DNA of 10,557 nt, from NCBI GenBank assembly GCA_030620925.1, contig JAUXIQ010000034.1:1-10557 (forward strand). The letters run 5' to 3'. Under the pieces are notes generated by a model, which saw only the letters and a program-made list of their open reading frames with translations, was not told the origin of the DNA and ran no database searches. The DNA comes from JAUXIQ01 sp030620925 [NCBI: Nitrospinota bacterium]. Its GTDB lineage: Bacteria; JAUXIQ01. Below are positions 1 through 6,120 of this stretch, one piece after another. How positions within the stretch are numbered: position 1 is the stretch's first letter; every line of letters starts with the position of its first letter. A program made the position numbers and the translations under genes.

Positions 1-397
1 AGGCCAACAGGGCCAGGGCGGCCGGAATGGGCATAAGCCCCAGGAAGGAGCCGAAGGCCGTAGCCACCCCCTTTCCCTTGGCGGTGAATCGCAGGTAAAT
101 GGGATAGTTGTGCCCCATCACCGCCGCCAGGGGTATCGCCCCTATCCAGTCACCGGTGCCGATAATGACCCTGGCAAGGAGAACTACTCCCAGGCCCTTC
201 ACAACGTCCAGTATCAGGACGATAACCCCTTCTTTTTTCCCCACCGTCCTGATCACATTGGTGAAGCCTATGCCCCCGCTACCCTGCTGGCGGATATCGA
301 ACCCCTTGGAGGCGCGGGTGATAATATACCCGAAAGGGATCGAGCCGATCAGATAGGCTGCAACCAGAAAGACTATTTTCAACACTAATTCACTCAT
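1..397 (-). CDS. plsY: Glycerol-3-phosphate acyltransferase PlsY, partial (C-terminus beyond left edge)
   Basis: PlsY is the integral membrane enzyme that moves an acyl group from acyl-phosphate to glycerol-3-phosphate, making lysophosphatidate at the start of phospholipid synthesis. The first 132 residues are present, starting at ATG 397. The three cytoplasmic family motifs can be placed. Motif 1 is GSIPFGYI with Ser19 and Arg28. Motif 2, the phosphate-binding loop, reads GSGGIGFTN (residues 39-47), where the usual form is GSGNxGATN. Motif 3 begins GHNYPIYL near 95-102 and runs into AKGKGVAT, where GGKGVAT is usual. Hydrophobic stretches near 5-20, 57-80 and from about 112 fit membrane helices. 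The start lies 3 nt after the pgsA stop, so the two are almost certainly one transcript in the same pathway. The family call is firm; the altered motif 2 is noted separately. Confidence 0.93.
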   Translation of the reverse strand, partial: MSELVLKIVFLVAAYLIGSIPFGYIITRASKGFDIRQQGSGGIGFTNVIRTVGKKEGVIVLILDVVKGLGVVLLARVIIGTGDWIGAIPLAAVMGHNYPIYLRFTAKGKGVATAFGSFLGLMPIPAALALLA

Positions 398-400
398 GGC

Positions 401-952
401 TCATACACCGGGTTTTATTTTGTACCGAAACTTTATGAAGTATTGCAGGCCGGATATGCTGCTCAATACCATCACCGCCCAGAGGGCCACCGTTCCCGCC
501 TGTTGAAAGCTGAGACCGTAAACGTTCCAATTGAGTATCAGCAACAGTATGGCCGCCACCTGGAAGACCATTTTGAGTTTACCCAGATCCTCAGCCTGAA
601 TAATGAATCCCTGAGCGGCACCCACCGTCCGCAGGCCGGTGACGAGGATTTCCCGCCCTATGATGACCGCCACTATCCAGCCGCCGGCTCTACCCGTGGA
701 AACCAGCGGTATGAGACACCCGGCCACCAGCAGTTTGTCGGCCACGGGGTCAAGAAGTTTACCCAGCGACGTTACCTCTTTTTTGGCCCTCGCCAGGTAT
801 CCGTCGAGCCAGTCGGAAAAAGAGGCTAGGGCAAAGATGATGGCCGCTGCAAGGTCTGCGGCGGGGGTGGAAAGGGTCAGCAACACCACGATGGGCGGGA
901 CCATGAACAGCCTCAAGACAGTTATTTTGGTAGGGAGGTTTAAACCAGACAT
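401..952 (-). CDS. pgsA: CDP-diacylglycerol--glycerol-3-phosphate 3-phosphatidyltransferase (PGP synthase)
   Basis: This membrane enzyme joins CDP-diacylglycerol and glycerol-3-phosphate to give phosphatidylglycerol phosphate, the committed step to phosphatidylglycerol. The 183-residue protein carries the full CDP-alcohol phosphatidyltransferase signature: Asp47, Asp50-Gly51, Ala54-Arg55, Gly64, Asp68 and Asp72, matching D-x2-DG-x2-AR-x8-G-x3-D-x3-D. The N-terminus (NLPTKITVLRL) is typical of PgsA, and length and helix spacing are normal for the family. The other family members (phosphatidylserine synthase, cardiolipin synthase of the same fold) are less likely given the N-terminal sequence and the plsY neighbour. 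ATG 952 is the only reasonable start before an in-frame stop, although no clear Shine-Dalgarno precedes it. The gene sits 3 nt upstream of plsY and is separated by a terminator from the lipoprotein gene before it. Confidence 0.93.
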   Translation of the reverse strand: MSGLNLPTKITVLRLFMVPPIVVLLTLSTPAADLAAAIIFALASFSDWLDGYLARAKKEVTSLGKLLDPVADKLLVAGCLIPLVSTGRAGGWIVAVIIGREILVTGLRTVGAAQGFIIQAEDLGKLKMVFQVAAILLLILNWNVYGLSFQQAGTVALWAVMVLSSISGLQYFIKFRYKIKPGV

Positions 953-1059
953 TTCGTTTTTTGAATATACAAAAGACTCTGTTTAACAAGGGCCGAGTTT
1001 TAACGGCATCTACATTCTCGGGGGCGGCAACGCGCCTCACGCTCCCCAATAAAATGGCA

Positions 1060-1089
1060 AAAGGAGATATCGCCTACGATATCTCCTTT
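1060..1089 (-). terminator. Intrinsic terminator after the repeat lipoprotein gene
   Basis: A perfect 13-bp inverted repeat (1060-1072 with 1077-1089) encloses a 4-nt loop. Read on the minus strand, the GGAGATATCG stem core is preceded by an A run and followed by TTTTGCCATTTTATT, the layout of a Rho-independent terminator. It lies about 40 nt past the stop codon of the gene at 1128-2372 and before pgsA. On the plus strand the T run is only three bases, so minus-strand function is favoured. The rest of the 953-1127 spacer shows no gene, and I could not identify a convincing pgsA promoter in it. Confidence 0.8.
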
Positions 1090-1127
1090 CACCGGATTAA
1101 AAATCATCTTCAAATGTGGTCATTATC

Positions 1128-2372
1128 CTATTTAGTGGGCTTTTTCGCCATGGCGATTGCCTTGAACGCTGAACTCCCCGCCCTTTCCGCCAACTCTCTG
1201 GCCATGATTCCCCTGTCTCTGGCGGTAGCGTAATTCCCCTTACGCAGAGCTCTTTTAGCCCTTTGGTAAACTGATCTAGCCTGAGAAAGCTGCGTCCTGG
1301 CGGCGTTAAGTTCTGCCTGCCCGGCTCTTTCCATTTGAGAAGCTTTGGCCACCATCGCTTCAGCGGAGGTGATGGCCGCTCCTGCCGCCGATACTTCAAA
1401 TTCCGCGTCTTTTTTGGATACCTTTGATACAGGAGGTTTCTTCGCTTTCTGCAACGCTGCAAAAGCTACAGAAGCGGCCGCTTCAGCTTTTCCCCGTGCC
1501 TTACCCGCCAGATGTATAGCGCTTTTGTAACTTTCGGACTCTATCATCGACCTGGCATTTGAGGCCATCCTCTCGGCGGTTTCCAGCAACATTTCCGCTT
1601 CGCCGATATCCTTGGCAGCGGCTTTCTCCTTTTTGGCGCTGGCGATCATCCCTTTGGCGGAGGTGATGGCCGCTTCTGCGGCGGCCAGCTCGAAATCAGC
1701 CTCACGCTTGGCGGCGGCTTTAGCTTTGGCGGCTTTTTTGGCTTCGTCTGCTTTCGCTTTTGCTCCAGTTTTAGCTGCCTGTAATGCGGCGAAGGCTGCA
1801 GAACCAGCCGCCTCGGCTTTCTCCCGCGCTTTACCCGCCAGATGTATAGCGCTGACGTAACTTTCCGATTCTATCATCGACTTTGCATTGGACGCCATAC
1901 TTTCAGCGGCTTCCAGCAGGTTTTCCGCCTGGGCGATATCCTTGGCAGCGGCTTTCCCCTTTTTGGCGTTGGCGATCATCCCTTTGGCGCTGGTGATAGC
2001 CGCTCCTGCTGCTGCCAGTTCGAAGTCAGCCTCACGCTTGGCAGCGGCTCTGGCTTTTGCGTCTTTTTTATTCTCTACGGCAGCCTTCTCTGCAAGTTCA
2101 GCCAGCGCTATGGCTTCCCTTGCCGCGATCTCGGCTTCCTTGTATTTGCGTTTCTCGGCGAAGGTCAGGGCTTTATTGAGCGCGTCCTGTGCCTTCTGGT
2201 ACTGTTCTTTAGCATATACATCAGCCCCCGCGGCTTTAGCCCTTTCCAGGGCAGCCTGTGCTTCTGCTATGAGCTGGGTCGGAGGAGCGGCACATCCCGC
2301 CAGTAACGATAAAACCAGGAATCCGGAAAAAATGGAAATAAGAATGCTCTTTTTACAACCTTGTTTTTTCAC
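1128..2372 (-). CDS. Repeat-containing Ala/Lys-rich lipoprotein (DUF4398-like helical units)
   Basis: The 414-residue protein is predicted to be exported and lipid-anchored: a KK-rich N-terminus, a hydrophobic core at about 9-24 and a lipobox LAGC with Cys27. The mature part is almost wholly helical and made of repeats. A first unit (about 36-100, with AALERAKAAGADVYA) resembles the DUF4398 type of periplasmic helical hairpin. Two nearly identical 90-residue units follow at 109-198 and 219-308, exactly 110 residues apart. A diverged fourth unit (about 321-404) ends the protein. The linkers are rich in Ala and Lys. The start is GTG 2372, supported by a strong AAGGAGGT ribosome binding site 8 nt upstream; a sigma70-like promoter lies at 2432-2460 and a terminator at 1060-1089, so it is probably monocistronic. 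The function is unknown. A periplasmic structural, spacer or envelope-binding role is possible but is only inference. Confidence 0.85.
   Translation of the reverse strand: MKKQGCKKSILISIFSGFLVLSLLAGCAAPPTQLIAEAQAALERAKAAGADVYAKEQYQKAQDALNKALTFAEKRKYKEAEIAAREAIALAELAEKAAVENKKDAKARAAAKREADFELAAAGAAITSAKGMIANAKKGKAAAKDIAQAENLLEAAESMASNAKSMIESESYVSAIHLAGKAREKAEAAGSAAFAALQAAKTGAKAKADEAKKAAKAKAAAKREADFELAAAEAAITSAKGMIASAKKEKAAAKDIGEAEMLLETAERMASNARSMIESESYKSAIHLAGKARGKAEAAASVAFAALQKAKKPPVSKVSKKDAEFEVSAAGAAITSAEAMVAKASQMERAGQAELNAARTQLSQARSVYQRAKRALRKGNYATARDRGIMARELAERAGSSAFKAIAMAKKPTK
1449..2048 (-). repeat. Two tandem 270-bp units, 330-bp period, inside the lipoprotein gene
   Basis: The DNA at 1449-1718 and 1779-2048 is a direct duplication with a 330-bp period. 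Long runs match base for base, for example the stretch starting ttacccgccagatgtatagc at 1501 and again at 1831. They encode residues 219-308 and 109-198. A third, much more diverged copy lies at about 1161-1409. The high DNA identity of the two central copies points to a recent duplication or to gene conversion between them, and the pair is a likely site of copy-number change by recombination. Confidence 0.9.
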
Positions 2373-2377
2373 TATCA

Positions 2378-2387
2378 GGACCTCCTT
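2378..2387 (-). promoter_or_regulatory. Strong ribosome binding site that fixes the GTG start of the lipoprotein
   Basis: On the minus strand this reads AAGGAGGTCC, a near-perfect match to the 16S anti-Shine-Dalgarno sequence. It is placed 8 nt (from the end of AAGGAGGT) before GTG 2372, so the GTG rather than an internal codon is the start. Confidence 0.85.
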
Positions 2388-2431
2388 TTTTTTCTCCTCT
2401 GATGAAAACTTATTTTTAAGTGCGAATTTTA

Positions 2432-2460
2432 ATGTTACTTTAAGGTTTAATCCATGTCAA
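2432..2460 (-). promoter_or_regulatory. Sigma70-type promoter for the repeat lipoprotein
   Basis: The minus strand has a consensus -35 TTGACA (2455-2460), a 17-bp spacer and a -10 TAACAT (2432-2437, four of six consensus bases). Transcription would start near 2425, leaving a roughly 50-nt leader that contains the strong ribosome binding site. The rest of 2373-2653 is an AT-rich divergent control region between this gene and holA, with no further gene seen. Confidence 0.7.
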
Positions 2461-2600
2461 GTTTATTCTGTTATCAAAATAACTACAGTTTAATAATCTC
2501 CAAGCCTATTTTTTTGCACTCCAACTTCGGAATGTTGCCTGGAGCAGGTTACTCGCTGTGGAAAAATTCCCTCAACTTAGTGCTGAAAGAGGGAGCAGAA

Positions 2601-2606
2601 TATGAT
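2601..2606 (+). promoter_or_regulatory. Possible -10 element for holA
   Basis: TATGAT matches five of six consensus -10 bases and would place a transcript start near 2613, about 40 nt before the preferred holA start. The upstream -35 (TTAGTG at 2577-2582, 18-bp spacer) is poor, so this is tentative. Confidence 0.25.
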
Positions 2607-2640
2607 ATAGATTGCCTGAAGAAGTTGTTCCTCTGCCTTT

Positions 2641-2647
2641 GAGGAGG
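2641..2647 (+). promoter_or_regulatory. Ribosome binding site that sets the holA start at GTG 2654
   Basis: GAGGAGG ends 6 nt before GTG 2654, the ideal spacing. The reading frame stays open back to a TTG at 2612, but that codon has only a poorly spaced GGGAG before it, and the extra 14 residues would not belong to the HolA fold. Confidence 0.8.
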
Positions 2648-2653
2648 CTCGCG

Positions 2654-3682
2654 GTGGATTTCGATGAATGGTTGAAGTCGTTCAAGACGGATAACATAAA
2701 ACCCCTCTACATCATAGCCGCCCAGGAGTATTTTCTCACCCGGCGGGTAGTGGAGCGGATTAAGGAAGCCCTCCGGGATGAAATCCAGGGGGAGACCAAT
2801 TACAAGCGGCTGGATGGAGTTGAGGTGGGGCCGGCTGAGCTTCTGGAAGCGGTGAACACTATCCCCTTCTTCGGAAGCAGAAGATTGATTGTTTTAGACT
2901 CCGCTTGCGCCTTCACGGACAGGCTGGGGGCCAAAGAGCGAGAGTCGCTGCGCAGCTACCTTTCCTCACCCAATCCCGCCACCACGCTGGTGATGGTCTT
3001 CGATGCCACAGACCGCAGGAAATGGACGGATAAGTACCGGAAATGGACCGTGGATATCGAGGGTCAGGGCGATTTCATAGACTGCAAGGTAATATACGAA
3101 AACCAGGTGCCGGGTTGGGTGAGGCGCATCGCCGACCACATGGGCATGAGGCTGAATCAAGACATTCTGGATTACCTCAGCCTGCATCTGGGCACAGACA
3201 TACAGACCATCTACACGGAGCTGGAAAAACTGGCGGTCCGCGCTGCAAGAGACCCTGCGATAACCCTGAAGGATGTTCAAGAGATTGTTGGAGACAGGCG
3301 GCAGAGCGATATCTTCACTTTCCAGCATCACCTGGGGGAGGGGGACACGGCGGCGGCGCTGCAGATGCTGGACAAGCTTCTGGCCGAAGGTGAAGAGGGC
3401 CATAGGCTCCTTAACAGAATGTTCTACTATTTCAAGCAACTCATGTTGATAAAAGAACTCGATGGGCGCGGCCAGGCTTCCCCCGGAAATGTGTCCAAGA
3501 TCACCAGGAACAGGCACGGAAAGACCAACCAGATGTTCATCGAGGAGTCACGAAGGTTCAGCGAGGAAGCACTGTTAAGCGTGTTCCCGCGCCTTCTGCA
3601 GGCGGATGTAGAGCTTAAGACGGGAGGCCCCAGGGCCGATGATCTCCTGCCCCCTCTGGTGGCCGAGCTCTGCAGGCGTTAG
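2654..3682 (+). CDS. holA: DNA polymerase III subunit delta
   Basis: HolA is the clamp-loader subunit that opens the beta sliding clamp so that it can be placed on primed DNA. The predicted protein has 342 residues from GTG 2654, the usual length. The family's order of segments is visible: PLYIIAAQEYFL near residue 17 in place of the P-loop strand (delta does not hydrolyse ATP), FFGSRRLIVLD near 72-82, LSSPNPATTLVMVF near 103-116, then the helical middle with LYTELEKLAVR-like spacing (here IYTELEKLAVR) followed by ITLKDVQEIVGD. The C-terminal collar domain has the GD-x-AAAL-x-MLDKLLAEGEE pattern and ends with DVELKTG. The gene stands alone on the plus strand, divergent from the lipoprotein gene and convergent with the rimI cluster. 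Identification is by overall pattern because the family is poorly conserved. Confidence 0.88.
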   Translation: MDFDEWLKSFKTDNIKPLYIIAAQEYFLTRRVVERIKEALRDEIQGETNYKRLDGVEVGPAELLEAVNTIPFFGSRRLIVLDSACAFTDRLGAKERESLRSYLSSPNPATTLVMVFDATDRRKWTDKYRKWTVDIEGQGDFIDCKVIYENQVPGWVRRIADHMGMRLNQDILDYLSLHLGTDIQTIYTELEKLAVRAARDPAITLKDVQEIVGDRRQSDIFTFQHHLGEGDTAAALQMLDKLLAEGEEGHRLLNRMFYYFKQLMLIKELDGRGQASPGNVSKITRNRHGKTNQMFIEESRRFSEEALLSVFPRLLQADVELKTGGPRADDLLPPLVAELCRR

Positions 3683-3709
3683 CAGTCCTCCAATTTTATG
3701 CCGGCCATC

Positions 3710-3726
3710 CGAATAGCGGCTATTCG
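3710..3726. repeat. Inverted repeat at the convergent end of holA and the small unknown gene
   Basis: CGAATAGC-G-GCTATTCG is a perfect dyad in the short gap between two convergent genes and overlaps the stop codon (3720-3722) of the minus-strand gene. There is no T run on either side, so it is not a standard intrinsic terminator, though it could stall or stabilise either transcript end. Confidence 0.5.
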
Positions 3727-4004
3727 ATCTCGCTTATGGCCTTTTGAAACTCTCGGAGACAATCCAACATTATTATAGATTGAAAAGCAAGGGGAAGCTC
3801 AAAAGCCAGGCGGGCGCGTTCCTCAGGGTCTTTCGTTGCTTCTATAGTCTCGGCGGCCGAATCTATCTCCTTCTTGTTTTTTGTGCGTATCTCGGCCAGC
3901 ACCTCCAATTTTTTCTTGTTGCGGGTAACTTCAGACACCAGGGCCAATACCTTCTCTTGCCCCCAGACTTCCAAGATATTTATTTTTTGATAAACATCAT
4001 TCAT
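3720..4004 (-). CDS. Small helical protein of unknown function
   Basis: I do not recognise a family for this 94-residue protein. It is charged and probably all helix, with a basic stretch RNKKK (about 28-32) and KNKKEID (about 42-48), an acidic centre (KDPEERAR) and a more hydrophobic end. No signal peptide or membrane segment is seen, so a cytoplasmic location is likely. It follows the BamE-like lipoprotein gene by 30 nt on the same strand and is probably the third gene of the rimI transcript. ATG 4004 has no obvious Shine-Dalgarno, so translation may be weak or the start may differ. The open frame, its position in the operon and the sensible composition favour a real gene over chance. Confidence 0.6.
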   Translation of the reverse strand: MNDVYQKINILEVWGQEKVLALVSEVTRNKKKLEVLAEIRTKNKKEIDSAAETIEATKDPEERARLAFELPLAFQSIIMLDCLREFQKAISEIE

Positions 4005-4034
4005 GATTTTACAGATAGTTTTAATTAATAAGCT

Positions 4035-4367
4035 TCAAGGACCGCGGACACGAACGTCCTTCACCGTTCCCCGTTGAAACTCGACCACAAGCTTTTCATC
4101 CCCCGGGCAGCGGTAAATCCACCTTTCCTCAACCTTCGGTGATCCCTTTAATCTCTCAATTATGTCCGGGACACCCCGGGCCATGTATACCTGCGCCACA
4201 GTCATCCCCCTCACCACCCTCTTTTCTAATATGTATGCCCTCTCCTCCCGGGAGCTGCTCTCAAAATTGTCCCTGTGAATTCCGATCCTCCTCTCCTGTA
4301 AAGTATCCGCGCAACCGACGCCGAGAGCCGCAGCAGCCAGCAGGAGCAGGGCAGAAGTCCACTTCAA
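4035..4367 (-). CDS. Small lipoprotein with BamE/SmpA-like domain
   Basis: This is a 110-residue exported protein. Residues 1-18 form a signal peptide with a Leu/Ala core, ending before Cys19 (LGVGC, an imperfect lipobox because Gly takes the usual Leu place at -3). After a charged, probably extended segment, residues 48-105 have the BamE/SmpA/OmlA pattern: VRGMTVAQVYMARGVPD, then ERWIYR (81-86), then VEFQRGTVKDV (95-105), that is helix-helix followed by a beta hairpin with W-x-Y. BamE itself helps the BAM complex fold outer-membrane proteins; small relatives with the same fold have other envelope roles, so the exact job is open. The start is TTG 4367, which overlaps the rimI stop by 4 nt and has GGAGGT 6 nt upstream, so the two genes are translationally coupled. 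Confidence 0.75.
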   Translation of the reverse strand: MKWTSALLLLAAAALGVGCADTLQERRIGIHRDNFESSSREERAYILEKRVVRGMTVAQVYMARGVPDIIERLKGSPKVEERWIYRCPGDEKLVVEFQRGTVKDVRVRGP

Positions 4368-4828
4368 TGGAGGACCTCCAGGGTCATAATAAGGGCGTCT
4401 TCCCTGTTATCCGAATAGTATCCTTTTCGCATGCCCCCGGGCAGAAAGCCCAGTTTACTGTACATGCGCTGCGCCGCCATGTTGGATACCCTTACCTCGA
4501 GGGTAATGGTCTTTATCCCCCCCGCCCTGGCATCCTCCGTTATCTTTTGCAGCATCCTTTCCCCTATACCTTTGCGGCGGTGTTCAGGGTCCACCGCGAT
4601 GTTGGTTATGTGGGTTTCCTCCACTATCAGCCAGAAGCAGGTGTAGCCGATAATTTTGCTTTCGCCTTCTTCGGGTTCCGTCTCCACAACCATGGTTCCC
4701 GCAAAGGAGTTCAACAACTCATGCTTAAACAAGCTGTAGCTCCAGGGAGTGGGGAACGACTGGCGTTCAATTCTCAGAACCTGCTTCAGGTCTTTTTCTT
4801 CCATTTCCCTGAAATGAATGCTCGGCAT
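4364..4828 (-). CDS. rimI: Ribosomal protein S18-alanine N-acetyltransferase (GNAT family)
   Basis: RimI transfers acetyl from acetyl-CoA to the N-terminal alanine of ribosomal protein S18. The 154-residue protein has the whole GNAT fold and RimI-specific features: the N-terminal ERQSFPTPWS segment (21-30), the substrate-side strand IGYTCFWLIVEETHITNIAV, the acetyl-CoA pyrophosphate loop RRKGIG (84-89), LEVRVSN (110-116), MYSKLGF, and the typical C-terminal YYSDNREDALIM. Glu111 and Tyr123 have the same 12-residue spacing as the catalytic Glu103 and Tyr115 of the Salmonella enzyme. ATG 4828 is preceded by GGGAGGG at close spacing. RimI is often found beside tsaB/tsaD; here it instead leads a transcript with a lipoprotein and a small unknown protein. 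A different protein substrate is possible, but the family call is good. Confidence 0.88.
   Translation of the reverse strand: MPSIHFREMEEKDLKQVLRIERQSFPTPWSYSLFKHELLNSFAGTMVVETEPEEGESKIIGYTCFWLIVEETHITNIAVDPEHRRKGIGERMLQKITEDARAGGIKTITLEVRVSNMAAQRMYSKLGFLPGGMRKGYYSDNREDALIMTLEVLH
4374..4379 (-). promoter_or_regulatory. Ribosome binding site inside rimI for the overlapping TTG start
   Basis: GGAGGT on the minus strand, within the last codons of rimI, ends 6 nt before TTG 4367. It supports this unusual start codon and coupled translation of the lipoprotein. Confidence 0.75.
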
Positions 4829-4889
4829 AGGGCCCTCCCCCGCCCCTTTTTCTCCAGGTGAAGTGCGTTTAGTTTAACGGAGGAAAATA

Positions 4890-4918
4890 TTGCAATAGAG
4901 ATAATAATACTATATCAT
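4890..4918 (+). promoter_or_regulatory. Sigma70-type promoter for the diguanylate cyclase-uvrA unit
   Basis: TTGCAA (4890-4895, four of six), a 17-bp spacer and TATCAT (4913-4918, five of six) lie in the AT-rich divergent gap before the GGDEF gene. Transcription would start near 4925, giving a leader of about 55 nt. A possible minus-strand -10 (TATGAT, 4914-4919) for rimI overlaps it, but I found no good -35 for that direction. Confidence 0.55.
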
Positions 4919-4934
4919 AGGTTATGAACGGCTA

Positions 4935-4958
4935 AAAACTATATTTCCTAATAGTTTT
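4935..4958. promoter_or_regulatory. 8-bp perfect dyad in the leader of the diguanylate cyclase gene
   Basis: AAAACTAT (4935-4942) and ATAGTTTT (4951-4958) are perfect inverted halves separated by 8 bp. The dyad lies just downstream of the predicted transcript start and upstream of ATG 4981. Half-site length and spacing resemble a binding site for a dimeric repressor; a weak RNA hairpin is the alternative. No regulator gene is visible in the window. Confidence 0.4.
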
Positions 4959-4980
4959 CATACAGATACGGTTAAACTTT

Positions 4981-6087
4981 ATGGGCGATGATGTCATCGG
5001 TGGTAGAAGAGTGGGAAGACTGAAGAAGGCTCTGCAAGAGCTGGAAGAAGAGAACGCCAGGCTTCGCAGGGAGTTTTCTACAAAGATACACCAGTTGCAT
5101 ACGCTTAACGACACGGCCCGGGCTCTCAACTCGGTATTAAACCTGGACGTATTGTTCCGTCTTATAGTAACCCTCGCCACCCATGAGCTGGGCGCCGATC
5201 GCGGTTCTCTCATGATACTCGAGGGAGACGCTCTGAAGATCAAGGCCGCCTTCGGCCTATCGGAGGAAGTGAAGCAGAGCACCGGCGTGAGGGCCGGAGA
5301 AGGCGTCTCCGGGAGGGTGTTGGCCACCGGCAGACCGGTGCTGGTAAAGAACAGGGAAGAACTCGACAAACTTGAAGTGAAGAGCCGGGGGCGCTACAAA
5401 AATTACTCCTTTGTAAGCGTGCCCATAATGATAGATAGAAAGTGCACAGGAGTTATAAATATAGACGAAAAGAAGTCCGGCGAACCTTTCGATGAAGGAG
5501 ACCTCAACTTCCTGGAAATACTGGCCAATCATGCCGCCATCGCCATCAGGAATGCATCTATCCATCAACGGACGCAGCTCCAGGCCGTGACTGACGGGCT
5601 CTCCGGCCTGTTCAATCACCGCTATTTTCATGAAAGGCTGGCGGAAGAAATAGAGCGCTGCAAGAGGTATGGAAAAGAAGGGTTAAGCATACTCATGATA
5701 GATATCGATGATTTCAAGCTGTTCAATGATGAATATGGACATTTGATGGGAGACCATTTGCTGAAGGGGATTTCCTCCATAATCAAATATGAATCACGAG
5801 TATCAGACATCGTCTCCCGATATGGCGGAGAAGAGTTCGCCGTCATCTTGCCCGAAACCGGAGAAAAAGAGAGTATGATAATTGCCGAAAGGCTGCGCTT
5901 CCTGGTGGAAACACATGATTTTTCGATGGCAGACGTCAAGCCCAAAGAGAGAGTGACCCTGAGCATAGGCGTATCACACTATCCCCAACACGCCGATTCC
6001 CCCTCCCTGATCATAGATCGAGCCGACAAAGCACTCTATATGGCTAAACAATCCGGTAAGAATCAAGTGTGCCTGTACGAAGAATAG
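4981..6087 (+). CDS. GAF-GGDEF diguanylate cyclase
   Basis: This is a predicted cytoplasmic enzyme that makes cyclic di-GMP from two GTP. The 368 residues comprise a coiled coil at about 12-40 (LKKALQELEEENARLRREF), a GAF sensor domain at about 50-195 (GADRGSLMIL, GEGVSGRV, VPIMIDRKCTGVINID, then LANHAAIAIRNA) and a GGDEF domain from about 200. Catalytic features are intact: TDGLSGLFNHRYF (204-216), the metal-binding Asp241 in MIDIDDFKLFND, and GGEEF at 282-286. An RxxD inhibitory I-site (RVSD, 273-276) sits exactly five residues before GGEEF, so product feedback inhibition is expected. No membrane segment or signal peptide is seen; the GAF ligand is unknown. The start ATG 4981 lacks a clear Shine-Dalgarno. 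The gene ends 33 nt before uvrA on the same strand. Confidence 0.92.
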   Translation: MGDDVIGGRRVGRLKKALQELEEENARLRREFSTKIHQLHTLNDTARALNSVLNLDVLFRLIVTLATHELGADRGSLMILEGDALKIKAAFGLSEEVKQSTGVRAGEGVSGRVLATGRPVLVKNREELDKLEVKSRGRYKNYSFVSVPIMIDRKCTGVINIDEKKSGEPFDEGDLNFLEILANHAAIAIRNASIHQRTQLQAVTDGLSGLFNHRYFHERLAEEIERCKRYGKEGLSILMIDIDDFKLFNDEYGHLMGDHLLKGISSIIKYESRVSDIVSRYGGEEFAVILPETGEKESMIIAERLRFLVETHDFSMADVKPKERVTLSIGVSHYPQHADSPSLIIDRADKALYMAKQSGKNQVCLYEE

Positions 6088-6120
6088 AAGTCTGGAAGTG
6101 AGAAGCGGGGATGAAGCAAA

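Noticed and set aside
443-986. Plus-strand open frames opposite pgsA
   Set aside because: Antisense shadows of pgsA with low-complexity composition.
759-1049. A 96-residue minus-strand gene across the pgsA start
   Set aside because: It overlaps the well-supported N-terminus of pgsA in another frame and has no recognisable domain.
953-1059. A promoter for pgsA or a small RNA in this gap
   Set aside because: TATATT near 963-968 has no -35 at acceptable spacing and no stable fold was apparent, so nothing is claimed.
1345-2493. Plus-strand Ala/Ser/Phe-rich open frames opposite the lipoprotein
   Set aside because: They are antisense images of the Ala/Lys repeats; the minus-strand frame has the signal peptide, ribosome binding site, promoter and terminator.
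2612-2653. Longer holA from TTG 2612
   Set aside because: GTG 2654 has an ideal GAGGAGG at 6 nt, while the TTG has no properly spaced site and the added residues lie outside the HolA fold.
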